Part shown: positions 27,064 through 35,950 of the stretch, piece by piece
Numbering within the stretch: position 1 is the stretch's first letter
Layout of the letters: each line of letters starts with the position of its first letter
Assembly: GCA_016936015.1 (NCBI GenBank)
Contig: JAFGPV010000211.1
Span: 1-63,440, forward strand
Length of the DNA: 63,440 bases
Reading direction: 5' to 3'
DNA from: Pirellulales bacterium
GTDB lineage: Bacteria; Planctomycetota; Planctomycetia; Pirellulales; Thermoguttaceae
Position numbers and translations under genes: made by a program
The notes under the pieces: generated by a model
Told to the model about the DNA's origin: nothing
The model's database searches: none
Seen by the model: only the letters and a program-made list of their open reading frames with translations

Positions 27064-30000
27064 TCAATCTTGATGCACTAAAAATCCCGCGTCGGCCCAA
27101 TCGGCGTGGTCGCATGTGATGCCGTCGCCGGCACACAAGGCCAACAGCCGGATCCGCCGGCTACCGGGAGGAATTGCCAGATCGGCATACGTGTAATCGC
27201 CGGGCCGCATCACCGGAGCGTGGAAAAGACACTCTCCGTCGATCCAAATCTCGAAAACCACGGTGCCTTGGCGATACGATTGCATGGCGTCGTCCACGCC
27301 TAGGACGGCGACGAAGCGGCGGTACTCCGGTTTCAGTTCGTACTGCAATTCCGAATTCGCACAGACCCCGACGCCGCGGGCATAGACCTTTCCGCCAAGC
27401 CGGAGGGGATTGTCGCCGATGGAGCGGTTCCATCGGGGTTTTCCTCCCCAGTTCGTTGTGGCCTTGACTGGAGTCAAATCCGTCAAGTGGATATCCGGCG
27501 GCGGCGGCTTGGGGCCCCGGCGATGGAATTCGGCAATAGCCCGCAAACCGGCGCCCTCGGGAGTGAATCGGGCTGCCTGGAACCGGGCCGAGCGGTCGAG
27601 CTGCACGGGGGCGGTGTATTCGGGTGATTCGGGGGTCGGATCCGTGCCGTCCAGAGTATAATGGATCGACTCGCCCGGCACGGGCTGGGGAGCGACGACG
27701 GTGACTTCCACGGCGTCGTCGAAAAATCCGCCTGCCGGGGAGACTTTTGGCGAAGCGAGGGGAATTTTAATGTATTCTCGTTCGAGCACCGCGCCGAGCC
27801 GGGATTGACGATCAAAAGCCGCCGCCTTGACGACCGTCGTCCGCTCGAGCTTGATCGGTGCCGTATAGCGAGGCGATGCACTCGTCGGCTGACTTCCGTC
27901 GAGCGTGTAATGCAGACTGCCCGGCAAGGTGCTGCCCAGCCGCACTTCCAGGGTGTCGTCAAACAAAACCCGTTGAGGCTCCATCCACGTATGACGCAGG
28001 ACGAGCACTGCACAGCCGCGTTGGAGCGGGACGTCGATTTTTAGCAGATTCGCACTCTCGGCTGTTGTTGCCAGTTCTACGGGCTTGTTTACACCGGGGT
28101 GAAGGGCTGTGATCTGAAAGCCTTTTTGGCCGGGCAGTTCCGGAAGCCCTTGGAGGACGACCTGCACCGACGATTCCTTTGCCCCGAAGGTGACCGGCAC
28201 GACGTAGCCGCCGGGGATCTCGAAGACGTTGGCCAGGGCCTTGTCGCCCTCGACGCGGACCACGTGCGGCAGCAACACCCACCGCTTGCCGCGCAGGGCG
28301 TCCAGCAACGGGCCGTAGTCGAGATAGGCTTGATCGCTTTCAGGATGAGGCCGGATGGCGTGGTCGTTGCCCGGTACGGGAGCAGTCAAGTAGGCTCCCA
28401 TGTGGAGATGGCGTTGGAAGAGGGCGTCGGCCTGTGTTTTCCAGGAGGGAAAACGATTGGTCCATTCCATAATCGGCTTGTGGATGGCCATCCAGGCGCA
28501 GAGGTTGAGACTGGTTTCCAGATGTCCGGCCTCATCGTAAATGCCATCTACATGGTTCATTAAATCGAGTCGGGCATAGTGCGGATTGCCGTAGATCACT
28601 TTCCCGGCGTCGTGCATCAGGGGGCCCAGGCGATCCATCATTTCGTGCCAGGAGACGACCTGGGATCGGGCCGGTTTGCCTTTATACCAAGTCACCCCGT
28701 CGTCGCGCTGCCGGTTGAAGAAGTGGATCCAATCCATCCGGTCGATGCAGATGCCGGAGCTTTCCGGGATGCGGTCGATATGGCGTTGGGCCTGTTCCAT
28801 CATGAAGTCCTGATAGACTTTCTCCCCAGGATCCATGGCCACGCAACCTTCCCACGATGCGATGGGCTTTCCGTCCGGACCGGGGAGAATGGCGTCGCCG
28901 ACCGCGTAGAAGAGGAAATCGTTGGCGTCTTTCCAAAGATCTTCGTCTTTTTTGGTTCTCCGCGGCGGCGGGGGATATTGATAGTACGCTCCGCATTCCG
29001 TCACGTTGAAGTAATTCAGGACGTAAAAGCCGAGCCGCCGCAGATCTTTGGAATGGGCCCGCATCTTGGCGATCGACGTTTTTTGCTTTTTGAAGTCGAT
29101 CCATTCTTCCGTGTCCGATTCGGTTGGCGGAAGGAACAGGCCCATATAAGGAAAATCAAAACTGGCTTTCCAGTTGACGCGGAAGGCCATCTGCATCAGC
29201 CGTTCCACTTCGGAAATGACGGCATGGCTCGAATAAGCCCCGCAACCGGCCATCTGCTGGACGGCGGGGTTCGGCGGATCAAAAAAGTTCGCGTAGCGCC
29301 GGGTCATCCAGCCGAGGCCGCTTCGCCAGTCGGCCGGATGAGCAACCAGATCGAGGGCGCCGCGGACGGTGTTGCTTTTATCAAAACGGTGGTGCAGCCG
29401 TGAAAAGGTTAAATCGCCTTGGGGCGTGATCGTCATCTCCATCTCGGCGTAGTAGTCCTCGGGAGAAAGCACCACGCTCAGGCCGGCGTCCTCTTGGGGA
29501 TCGAGCAGACAGGCCAGGGGCAGCGAAAACGCGTTGGCGTCCTTGATGCAACTATCGTTGCCATAGGTGAATCGGCGGTTCGTCCAAGGCGCGGTGCGTA
29601 ACGGATCGCTCCAACCATCGGCTTTCGGCCGAGGATCGCCCCAGGCGGTCCAAAAGGTGCTCTGTTGGGCGCCGGGCCAATGAACGCGCGTTTGCAGGGG
29701 CGCGGTCCAAGACTCGCCTTCGCTGCGGACCTGATACTCCCAGCGAATGCTGTCTTTCTCGGGAAGGAAGCGTTCGATCAGCAGGGCGCGATGCCCTTTT
29801 TTGTCGGCAAATCTCTTTTCAAACTCGATGCCGCCCGAGTTAAGCCGTCTGGCTTGCGGCGCACCCTCAAGCCGGCACCCGGCAAGGACCGTTTCAGCCG
29901 TTACCGGCCGTTCGGCCGTCTCTCCGGGAAGTGTGACGCCGAGAATCTTTCCTTGGGGAGAGAGGCGAACCTGGAGGTTTTCGGTTTTCAGGGTGAATTC

Positions 30001-32508
30001 CGGGGAGTCGGGCAACGCCTGGGGTGAATCACGGGTGGCTTTCGCGTCGTCGTCGAGAGGGACGCCCGAGGGAGAACTGACGGTTTTGGCCGGCGGAATT
30101 TTAACGTACTCCCGTTCGAGCGTCCGGCCGAGCTTCCGGCCGTCGCGGAACAGGGCCGCCTTGACCGTCGTCGTTTGCCGCAACTCCACGGGTCCCGAGT
30201 AGCGGGGCGACTGCGGCGTCGGCTCGCTGCCGTCGAGCGTGTAGTGGAACGCTGCTTCCCCGCTGAAAGTCGAACCAAGTTCGACGTTGACCGTATCGTG
30301 AAAATACGCGGCCAGCGGTTCCATCCAGGCATAGTTAACTTGCAGCATGGCGCAGCCGCGCACGAGGGGGACGTCGATTTTCAGAGATCGGCCTTCTTCC
30401 ACGGCGTTTAGAACAACCGGTTTGGCGTCGCCCGGGTGGAAGGCCGAGACCCGGAAAATTTTCTGGCCGGGCAGGTGCGGCAGGCCTTGTAGCACCACCT
30501 GCACCGATGATTCTTTTCCGCCGAACGTGACCGGCACGACGTAACCGCCGGGGACCTCGAAGACGTTGGCCAGGGCCTTGTCGCCTTCCACCCGGACCAC
30601 GTGCGGCAGCAGAACCCACCGCTTGCCCCGCAGGCAGTCCATCAGCGGGCCGTAGTCGAAAAAGTATTGATCGCGTTTCGGGTCGGGCAGGATCGTGTGA
30701 TCGTTGCCCGGCACGGGGGCCGTCAAGTAGGCGCCCAGGTGCAAATGACGCTGAAAATAAGCGTCGGGGTCCTTGTCGAGATCTTCCAGTTGTAAAGTCC
30801 AGGCCATGTACGGCTTGTTCAGGGCCAGGATACTGCACGTATTCAGACTGTGCGGGTACTGGCCGTGCTCGTCGTAGAAGCCGTCCACGCGCCGCACGAT
30901 GTCGATCCGCGGGTACATCGGATTGACGTAGATTACCTTGCCCGCCGCGTGCATCAGCGGGCCGAGCCGCCGGAGCAGTTCGTGCCAGGAGACGGCCAGG
31001 CACCGGGCCGGCTTGCCGTCGAGCCACGTGACGCCGTCGTCGCGCTGCCGGTTGTACTCCATGATCCAATCCAGCCGGTCGATGCAGATGCCGGAGCTTT
31101 CGGGAAATTTCTCGATGTGCCGCCGCGCCTGCTCGATCAGAAAATCCTGGTAGACCTTCTCGCCGGGATCCATCACCACGCAGCCTTCCCACGAGCGGAT
31201 CGGCTTGCCGTCGGCATTGGGCAAGACGGCCTGGCTCATAACGTTGTGCGTAAAGTCGTTTGCGTCTTTCCAGAGGTCCTCGTCGGCTACAGCTTTTCTC
31301 GGCGGCGGCGGGAACTGAAGATAGGCGCCGAACTCGGTGACGTTGAAGTAATTCAAGAGGTAGAAACCCAACTTCCGCAGCGTTTGGGCCGAGGCCCGCA
31401 TCTTGGCGACGGAGGTCTGCTTCTTCATAAAATCGGTCCACTCTTCGGTGTCCGTGGCGACCGGCGGAATGAACATCCCCATGTACGGGAAGTCGAAGCT
31501 CGCCTTCCAGTTCACGCGGAAGGCCATCCGCATCAGCCGCTCGACCTCGGTGATGTCGGCGTGGCTGGAGTACGCCCCGCAGCCAGCCATCTGCTCGACC
31601 AGGGGATTCGGCGGATTGAAATACTCGGAATAACGGCCGGCCATCCAGGCGAGGCCGCCCCGCCAGTCGGCCAGATGGGCCGTCAGGTCGAGCGCGCAGC
31701 GGACCACGTGGTCCTTGCCCAGCCGGTGATGCTCGCGGGAGAACGTCACGTCTCCGGTTTTCGTGGTCCGCATCTTCAGGGTCAGGACCAAGTCGTCGGG
31801 CGAAAGAACGAGGCTCAGGCCGGCGTCCTGTTTCTCGTCCAGGATCGACGCCAGGGGGAGTGAAAACGTGCTCGGTTCCTTGAAGTATTTAAAGCGGCGT
31901 CCGCCGTAGAAAAATTCCCGGTCGGCCCAAGCCGCGGGATGCAGCGGATCGGTCCAATCGGCGCCATCTGGCCGGGGATCGCCCCAGGCGGTCCAGAAAA
32001 GGCTCGGGGACTGTCCCGAATTTTGCGAAGGAAAATTGGGACTGTCCCCTTCTTTTGTCCAGCGAAAATGCGTTTCGATCGGCGTGCTCCACGGCTCCCC
32101 CTCGCCGCGGATTTCCACTTCCCAGCGGATGCTTTCCGCCTGGGGCAGAAACCGCTCGACGAGCGTGCCGTGGTGTTGTCCGGCCTTATCGACGAACCGC
32201 TTCTCGAACTCCACGCCGCCGCCGTCCAGCCGCGTAGCCTGCGGCACGCCCTCCCCGCGGCAATCCTGCAACACGGTCTCGCCCAAGACGGGCCGCTCGG
32301 CCGCGTCCGCGCCCAGCTTCACTCCGACGATCTTCCCCTCCGGCGAAATCCGCACCCGCAGCGGCCGCCGGCCGTACGCCGACTTGTGGCTGCTGTCGAT
32401 GTTCTTCGTCCACAGTTCAAAGGAAGCAGGTTCGGCCCCGAACGAAGAATTCATCCCCAACGCCCAAACAACAAGCCCGGTCCACAACAAAAACCAATTC
32501 CGATGCAT
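27064..32508 (-). CDS. Giant secreted carbohydrate-active protein with tandem duplicated modules
   Basis: 1814 residues; signal peptide MHRNWFLLWTGLVVWALGM, cut near SSFGA. Two homologous modules of about 700 residues follow (about 25-810 and 835-1560): each has RWEV/RWEY, FWTAWGDPRP, MAGCGAYSSHA, WKASFDFPYMG, ICIDRLDWI or ICIDRMDWI, and GKRWVLLPHVVRVEGDKALANVFE. Each ends in a chitobiase-C-like beta domain (HYTLDGSEPTPQSPRY; HYTLDGSQPTSASPRY). A third such domain (HYTLDGTDPTPESPEY) and a C-terminal NPCBM-like domain (ARGVGVCANSELQYEL) follow. A TIM-barrel glycosidase role is likely but no GH family is assigned. Module 1 has a palindromic element in frame (32006-32049) that module 2 lacks. 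Confidence 0.75.
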   Translation of the reverse strand: MHRNWFLLWTGLVVWALGMNSSFGAEPASFELWTKNIDSSHKSAYGRRPLRVRISPEGKIVGVKLGADAAERPVLGETVLQDCRGEGVPQATRLDGGGVEFEKRFVDKAGQHHGTLVERFLPQAESIRWEVEIRGEGEPWSTPIETHFRWTKEGDSPNFPSQNSGQSPSLFWTAWGDPRPDGADWTDPLHPAAWADREFFYGGRRFKYFKEPSTFSLPLASILDEKQDAGLSLVLSPDDLVLTLKMRTTKTGDVTFSREHHRLGKDHVVRCALDLTAHLADWRGGLAWMAGRYSEYFNPPNPLVEQMAGCGAYSSHADITEVERLMRMAFRVNWKASFDFPYMGMFIPPVATDTEEWTDFMKKQTSVAKMRASAQTLRKLGFYLLNYFNVTEFGAYLQFPPPPRKAVADEDLWKDANDFTHNVMSQAVLPNADGKPIRSWEGCVVMDPGEKVYQDFLIEQARRHIEKFPESSGICIDRLDWIMEYNRQRDDGVTWLDGKPARCLAVSWHELLRRLGPLMHAAGKVIYVNPMYPRIDIVRRVDGFYDEHGQYPHSLNTCSILALNKPYMAWTLQLEDLDKDPDAYFQRHLHLGAYLTAPVPGNDHTILPDPKRDQYFFDYGPLMDCLRGKRWVLLPHVVRVEGDKALANVFEVPGGYVVPVTFGGKESSVQVVLQGLPHLPGQKIFRVSAFHPGDAKPVVLNAVEEGRSLKIDVPLVRGCAMLQVNYAWMEPLAAYFHDTVNVELGSTFSGEAAFHYTLDGSEPTPQSPRYSGPVELRQTTTVKAALFRDGRKLGRTLEREYVKIPPAKTVSSPSGVPLDDDAKATRDSPQALPDSPEFTLKTENLQVRLSPQGKILGVTLPGETAERPVTAETVLAGCRLEGAPQARRLNSGGIEFEKRFADKKGHRALLIERFLPEKDSIRWEYQVRSEGESWTAPLQTRVHWPGAQQSTFWTAWGDPRPKADGWSDPLRTAPWTNRRFTYGNDSCIKDANAFSLPLACLLDPQEDAGLSVVLSPEDYYAEMEMTITPQGDLTFSRLHHRFDKSNTVRGALDLVAHPADWRSGLGWMTRRYANFFDPPNPAVQQMAGCGAYSSHAVISEVERLMQMAFRVNWKASFDFPYMGLFLPPTESDTEEWIDFKKQKTSIAKMRAHSKDLRRLGFYVLNYFNVTECGAYYQYPPPPRRTKKDEDLWKDANDFLFYAVGDAILPGPDGKPIASWEGCVAMDPGEKVYQDFMMEQAQRHIDRIPESSGICIDRMDWIHFFNRQRDDGVTWYKGKPARSQVVSWHEMMDRLGPLMHDAGKVIYGNPHYARLDLMNHVDGIYDEAGHLETSLNLCAWMAIHKPIMEWTNRFPSWKTQADALFQRHLHMGAYLTAPVPGNDHAIRPHPESDQAYLDYGPLLDALRGKRWVLLPHVVRVEGDKALANVFEIPGGYVVPVTFGAKESSVQVVLQGLPELPGQKGFQITALHPGVNKPVELATTAESANLLKIDVPLQRGCAVLVLRHTWMEPQRVLFDDTLEVRLGSTLPGSLHYTLDGSQPTSASPRYTAPIKLERTTVVKAAAFDRQSRLGAVLEREYIKIPLASPKVSPAGGFFDDAVEVTVVAPQPVPGESIHYTLDGTDPTPESPEYTAPVQLDRSARFQAARFTPEGAGLRAIAEFHRRGPKPPPPDIHLTDLTPVKATTNWGGKPRWNRSIGDNPLRLGGKVYARGVGVCANSELQYELKPEYRRFVAVLGVDDAMQSYRQGTVVFEIWIDGECLFHAPVMRPGDYTYADLAIPPGSRRIRLLALCAGDGITCDHADWADAGFLVHQD
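32006..32049. repeat. GGGGACTGTCCC inverted pair inside the giant gene
   Basis: GGGGACTGTCCC at 32006-32017 and GGGACTGTCCCC at 32038-32049, each near-palindromic and together an inverted pair. It is translated in frame as part of module 1 (EGDSPNFPSQNSGQSP). At the matching place module 2 has only a few residues between TRVHW and FWTAWGDP. Confidence 0.8.
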
Positions 32509-32790
32509 GATAACCTCCGCGGTGCGGTCAATCCTGCAATGACCTGGTAATGATGGCGACTTCGTTCAATACGGCAACAAAAATTATCCCTCCTCCGGAA
32601 CCGTGTGCACAAGCCCCGTCTCTCGTCAACGCGCCGTTTCGGCGAGGATCCGCATGGCGCGGCGTCAAAAAGGGCGAGGGAAGTCTAAGGACGTTACGCC
32701 CTTTGCTGGTGCTCAGGGAGTGCCACACTATTTGAAATCGCCGCTGGAGTCGGCAAAGCGCTGTGGGAAGTACGTACACGCATGACTCAA

Positions 32791-33252
32791 TCACGCATTC
32801 GTCAAGTTCGTCTGCGGTCCGAGCCCTTCTTCCATATTGTCGATGTAGCGGTGCAGGCGCTCCAACTCGTCGGTCACCGAGCGGAGTTCCAGCAGATTCT
32901 TCACCCGGGTGATCAGCCCGAGCTTGTCGATGGGCTTGCTGTAGAAGTCGTTGCAGCCGGCGGCCAGCGAGCGCTCGATGTCGCCCGATTCGTTCAGGGC
33001 CGTGACCATCAGGATCATGATGTGTTTGGTCGCCGGGTCCTTTTTCAGCATCTTGCAGACCTCGAACCCGCTGAGCTTCGGCATCATGATGTCCAGCAGG
33101 ATCAGGTCCGGTTGGAACTCGGTCACCTTCTCCAGCGTCTGGCGGCCGTCGGTGGCCACGGCCACCTCGCAGTCCAGGTCGGCCAGATAGGCCTCCAGCA
33201 GTTCCACGTTCGGCAGATTGTCATCGGCGATGAGGATTTTGCTCTTCGACAT
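32791..33252 (-). CDS. Response regulator receiver protein (single domain)
   Basis: 153 residues from the ATG at 33252, preceded by GAGGGA; the upstream open frame crosses repeats and is not coding. CheY-like receiver: acidic pair in ILIADDNLPNVELLEAYL, phospho-acceptor Asp in DLILLDIMMPKLSGFE, Thr in MVTAL, and Lys in DFYSKPIDKLGL. The C-terminal 35 residues form a helix (VTDELERLHRYIDNMEEGLG), probably for dimer or partner contacts. No output domain, so it acts on a partner protein. No kinase is adjacent; the PAS histidine kinase at 49-51 kb is one candidate. Confidence 0.9.
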   Translation of the reverse strand: MSKSKILIADDNLPNVELLEAYLADLDCEVAVATDGRQTLEKVTEFQPDLILLDIMMPKLSGFEVCKMLKKDPATKHIMILMVTALNESGDIERSLAAGCNDFYSKPIDKLGLITRVKNLLELRSVTDELERLHRYIDNMEEGLGPQTNLTNA

Positions 33253-33430
33253 TCCCTCAGCATCCGGGAATTCACCGGCGATGTCAAGCCCCGGCCCGCG
33301 GCGCCGGTCGATTGAAACGAGACGCCCCGCGACGGAGTCGCGGGGAGAAAATGCGGCATTTTTCCCCCCGAGAACTTCCCTCCCGGGGCGTGGTCGATTT
33401 GAATTTTTCACGAAAAGACTGAACGTGTTC

Positions 33431-33495
33431 AGCCCCGGCACTTGTGCCGGGCGCAGTGTTCTCTTCCACCCACTTCCGGCACAAGTGCCGGGGCT
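33431..33495. repeat. Inverted pair AGCCCCGGCACTTGTGCCGG
   Basis: Perfect inverted 20-base arms at 33431-33450 and 33476-33495, 25 bases apart, each itself palindromic (CCGGCAC / GTGCCGG). It starts ten bases after the stop of the first Hsp20 gene (minus strand), so its RNA would form a strong stem at the end of the Hsp20 message. Confidence 0.85.
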
Positions 33496-33505
33496 ATACT
33501 TCTCT

Positions 33506-33988
33506 TTAAACGCCCTTGATCTCGATCCGTTTGGCGGCCGCCGACGGCGCTTTGGCGATCTTCAGCGTCAGCACGCCGTGGGCGTATTGCGCGTCGACTT
33601 TCTCCGAATCGGCACCCTCCGGCAGTGGAATGACCCGGCGGAAAGTGCCGTAACGGGCTTCACTATGATAGTAGCCCTGTTCCTTGGTCTCCTTCTCTTC
33701 CTTCTTTTCGCCGCTCAGGATCAGTTGGTTGCCCGTTACCGAGACGTCCAGTTCCTTGGGATCGACGCCCGGCAGTTCGGCGCGGACCAGGATCTCCTTT
33801 TCGGATTCGGAGACGTCGACGGCCGGCCAGCCTTGCTGGCCGCCGAGAAAGCCCGGCCAATCCCAGGCCCCGAACGGCTCGCGGATGAAGGAATCAAAAA
33901 GCCGGTCCATTTCGGTCCGGAGCGTGACCAGGGGCGATTCCGGAACAAGGTCCTCTCGTTGTTTATTGCGCCAGGGTATCAGATTCAT
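33506..33988 (-). CDS. Hsp20/alpha-crystallin family small heat shock protein 1
   Basis: 160 residues. N-terminal arm LIPWRNKQREDLVPESP and a helix with MDRLFDSFIREPFG. The alpha-crystallin domain runs from about residue 55 (PAVDVSESEKEILVRAELPGVDPKELDVSV) to GVLTLKIAKAP with the usual GVLTL strand. The C-terminal IEI is of the IXI type. ATP-independent chaperone that holds unfolding proteins in the cytosol. AAAGGAGG precedes the ATG. Third of three adjacent Hsp20 genes on the minus strand. Confidence 0.95.
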   Translation of the reverse strand: MNLIPWRNKQREDLVPESPLVTLRTEMDRLFDSFIREPFGAWDWPGFLGGQQGWPAVDVSESEKEILVRAELPGVDPKELDVSVTGNQLILSGEKKEEKETKEQGYYHSEARYGTFRRVIPLPEGADSEKVDAQYAHGVLTLKIAKAPSAAAKRIEIKGV

Positions 33989-34101
33989 GGGTCAGTCCTC
34001 CTTTCTGATTTTCGCGATAGGGAATCATTGACAGGCGATAGAAACATGCATTCACCTCGGATCCTATTTGCCGTCCTCTATTCCCTATTGACTTTTCCCT
34101 A

Positions 34102-34494
34102 TTAACTCTTGACCGCAATCTTTCTCGGTTTCACCGCCTCCGCCTTGGGCAGGTGGAGCGTGAGCACGCCGTCGCGGCATTCGGCCGAGATTTTTCCGGC
34201 GTCGATCACTTCGCTGACCTGGAAGGTGCGGTAAAAATCGCCGACGCCGTACTCGCGGAGCAGGTACCGCCCGTTGGCGGGCGTCCGGGGCGTGACGACC
34301 GCATGCAGGGTCAGGGCACCGTCTTCGAACTTGACGTCGATCTGATCGGCGCTGGTCCCCGGCACGTCGGCGCGCAGCAGCAGCTCGTCGCCCTGCTCCA
34401 GGATATCAACCTGCGGGCGGTAGCATTGGCCCGAGCGGGTGTGCTCGGCGGCCGCCACTCCGCCGGCGGGGATCGTTGTTGTTTCGTCAGTCAT
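34102..34494 (-). CDS. Hsp20/alpha-crystallin family small heat shock protein 2
   Basis: 130 residues from the ATG at 34494, chosen over an upstream TTG because AAGGAG lies eight bases before it. Short N-terminal arm without the MDRLF helix of its neighbours. Core: YRPQVDILEQGDELLLRADVPGTSADQIDVKFEDGALTL (in parts), YGVGDFYRTFQVSE, GVLTLHLPKAEAVKPRKIAV. The shorter arm suggests different oligomer size from the flanking paralogues. Middle gene of the three. Confidence 0.93.
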   Translation of the reverse strand: MTDETTTIPAGGVAAAEHTRSGQCYRPQVDILEQGDELLLRADVPGTSADQIDVKFEDGALTLHAVVTPRTPANGRYLLREYGVGDFYRTFQVSEVIDAGKISAECRDGVLTLHLPKAEAVKPRKIAVKS

Positions 34495-34557
34495 GTGTGG
34501 TTCTCCTTTCAAATAAAATGACTTCGTTCTCTCACCGCGTCCCTGATCCCCCGTCCC

Positions 34558-34995
34558 TCACTCCGGATTGACGTTGACCGTGATCTTCCGCGGTTTGGCG
34601 GTTTCCGCCTTGGGCAGGGTCAGCGTGAGCACGCCGTTGAGGAATTCGGCCGTAACGCCGTCGGCCTTGACGTCGCAGGGGAGTTCGAGCACGCGGTGGA
34701 TGGAACCGGTGGGACGTTCGCGGCGGTGGTACGTGACGTTTTCTTCGACCACCTCGGGGCGCTCGACGCGGATCGTCAGTTCGCGACCCAAGACGGAAAT
34801 GTCGATCTGCTCGGATTTCACGCCGGGCAGCTCGGTCTCGGCCTTCAAGCTCTCGCCGGCGTCCCAGAGGTTCACGGCGGGTTGGCTCCGCAAGGCGCCC
34901 GGCCAAATCCCTTCGAGCGCGGGACCGAGCGTTCCGCTGAGCAAGCGATCCATCTCGTGCCGCAATTGATTTAGCGGATTGTAGTAAATGGTCAT
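34558..34995 (-). CDS. Hsp20/alpha-crystallin family small heat shock protein 3
   Basis: 145 residues from the ATG at 34995; GAAAGGAG lies nine bases upstream. N-terminal YYNPLNQLRHEMDRLLSG, core PAVNLWDAGESLKAETELPGVKSEQIDISV, RRERPTGSIHRVLELP, and GVLTLTLPKAETAKPRKITV at the end. First gene of the three-gene set; the shared KAE-VKPRKI-type tail with paralogue 2 points to a local duplication. A TATAAT-type -10 element lies 40 bases upstream. Confidence 0.95.
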   Translation of the reverse strand: MTIYYNPLNQLRHEMDRLLSGTLGPALEGIWPGALRSQPAVNLWDAGESLKAETELPGVKSEQIDISVLGRELTIRVERPEVVEENVTYHRRERPTGSIHRVLELPCDVKADGVTAEFLNGVLTLTLPKAETAKPRKITVNVNPE

Positions 34996-35034
34996 AAATG
35001 ATCTCCTTTCGATGGTTCCAGGCTTCACGAAAAG

Positions 35035-35040
35035 ATTATA
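35035..35040 (-). promoter_or_regulatory. Candidate -10 element (TATAAT) for the hsp20 genes
   Basis: Reads TATAAT on the minus strand, 40 bases upstream of the first Hsp20 ATG. No good TTGACA-like -35 was found at 16-18 bases, and no CIRCE inverted repeat was seen. A CCCTTGAG further upstream recalls a heat-shock sigma -35, without a matching -10 at the right distance. Confidence 0.35.
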
Positions 35041-35350
35041 AGCAAAGCCTGTGCCGATCCCTGCGTTCCGTTCATTAATCCAATAAGGGCAAGAACTTAC
35101 GTTTATCGCTCAAGGGTCTTCCGCACCGGCCGGTCTGTCATTTTGACAGGTGTTTGTTTTTCAACCGTACCGGCGGATTCCAAAAAAAATCTCTAGTCAA
35201 AGGCCTGACTTTTTGCTAAACTGCTGCACTTCATGGAGTTAAGGTGACCGGTATTTCCTCGCTAACCTCCAGTTGTCGCCTCGAGATGAACAAGATATAT
35301 TAAAAAGTTTCCCGTCTGTTACGTCGTAATTCCTTTCTTAGAGAAGACCT

Positions 35351-35851
35351 ATGCGTTTCGCGCTCGTCGACCGGATTATCGAGTTGGAGCCGGGAATGCG
35401 GATCGCGGCGATCAAATCCCTTTCCATGGCCGAGGAATATCTTGCCGATCATTTTCCCCATTTTCCCGTGATGCCGGGGGTTTTGATGCTGGAGTCCATG
35501 GTGCAGGCCGGGGCGTGGCTGGTGCGCTACAACGAAGATTTCGCGCACAGCATCGTCGTCTTGAAAGAAGCGGCAAACGTGAAGTACGCCCAGTTTCTCC
35601 AACCCGGCCAGATATTGACCATCAGGGCGGAGATCGTCAAGCCGGGCGATCGGGAAACGAAACTCAAAGCCCAGGGCGCCGTGGACGGCCGGATCATCGT
35701 TAGCGCCCGGCTCACCTTGCAGCAGTACAATCTGGCCGATACCCAACCGTGGAATACATGGACCGATCAGGAAATCATCCGCCAGCAGCGAAAACAATTT
35801 GCCTTGCTGTATCCGTTGCCGGTGGAAGAGCCGGCCGTCTCGACCTCGTAA
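35351..35851 (+). CDS. Hotdog-fold 3-hydroxyacyl-ACP dehydratase (FabZ/FabA-like) 1
   Basis: 166 residues. The active-site pattern of FabZ is present: His34 in YLADHFPHFPVMPGVLMLESM and Glu48 in the same block (LMLES). It dehydrates 3-hydroxyacyl-ACP to enoyl-ACP in the cytosol. The C-terminal part (NTWTDQEIIRQQRKQF) extends past the core. First gene of a five-gene plus-strand set with fabG, an ACP, a second hotdog protein and fabF. Confidence 0.87.
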   Translation: MRFALVDRIIELEPGMRIAAIKSLSMAEEYLADHFPHFPVMPGVLMLESMVQAGAWLVRYNEDFAHSIVVLKEAANVKYAQFLQPGQILTIRAEIVKPGDRETKLKAQGAVDGRIIVSARLTLQQYNLADTQPWNTWTDQEIIRQQRKQFALLYPLPVEEPAVSTS

Positions 35852-35950
35852 GGCATTCCAAGACTGACATCCAAAGGTAAGCGCCGCAGGTCGAGTAAGT
35901 GCCATCCACTTTCGACTCTCGACCTTCGGCTTTCCAGGGAAACAATTTGC

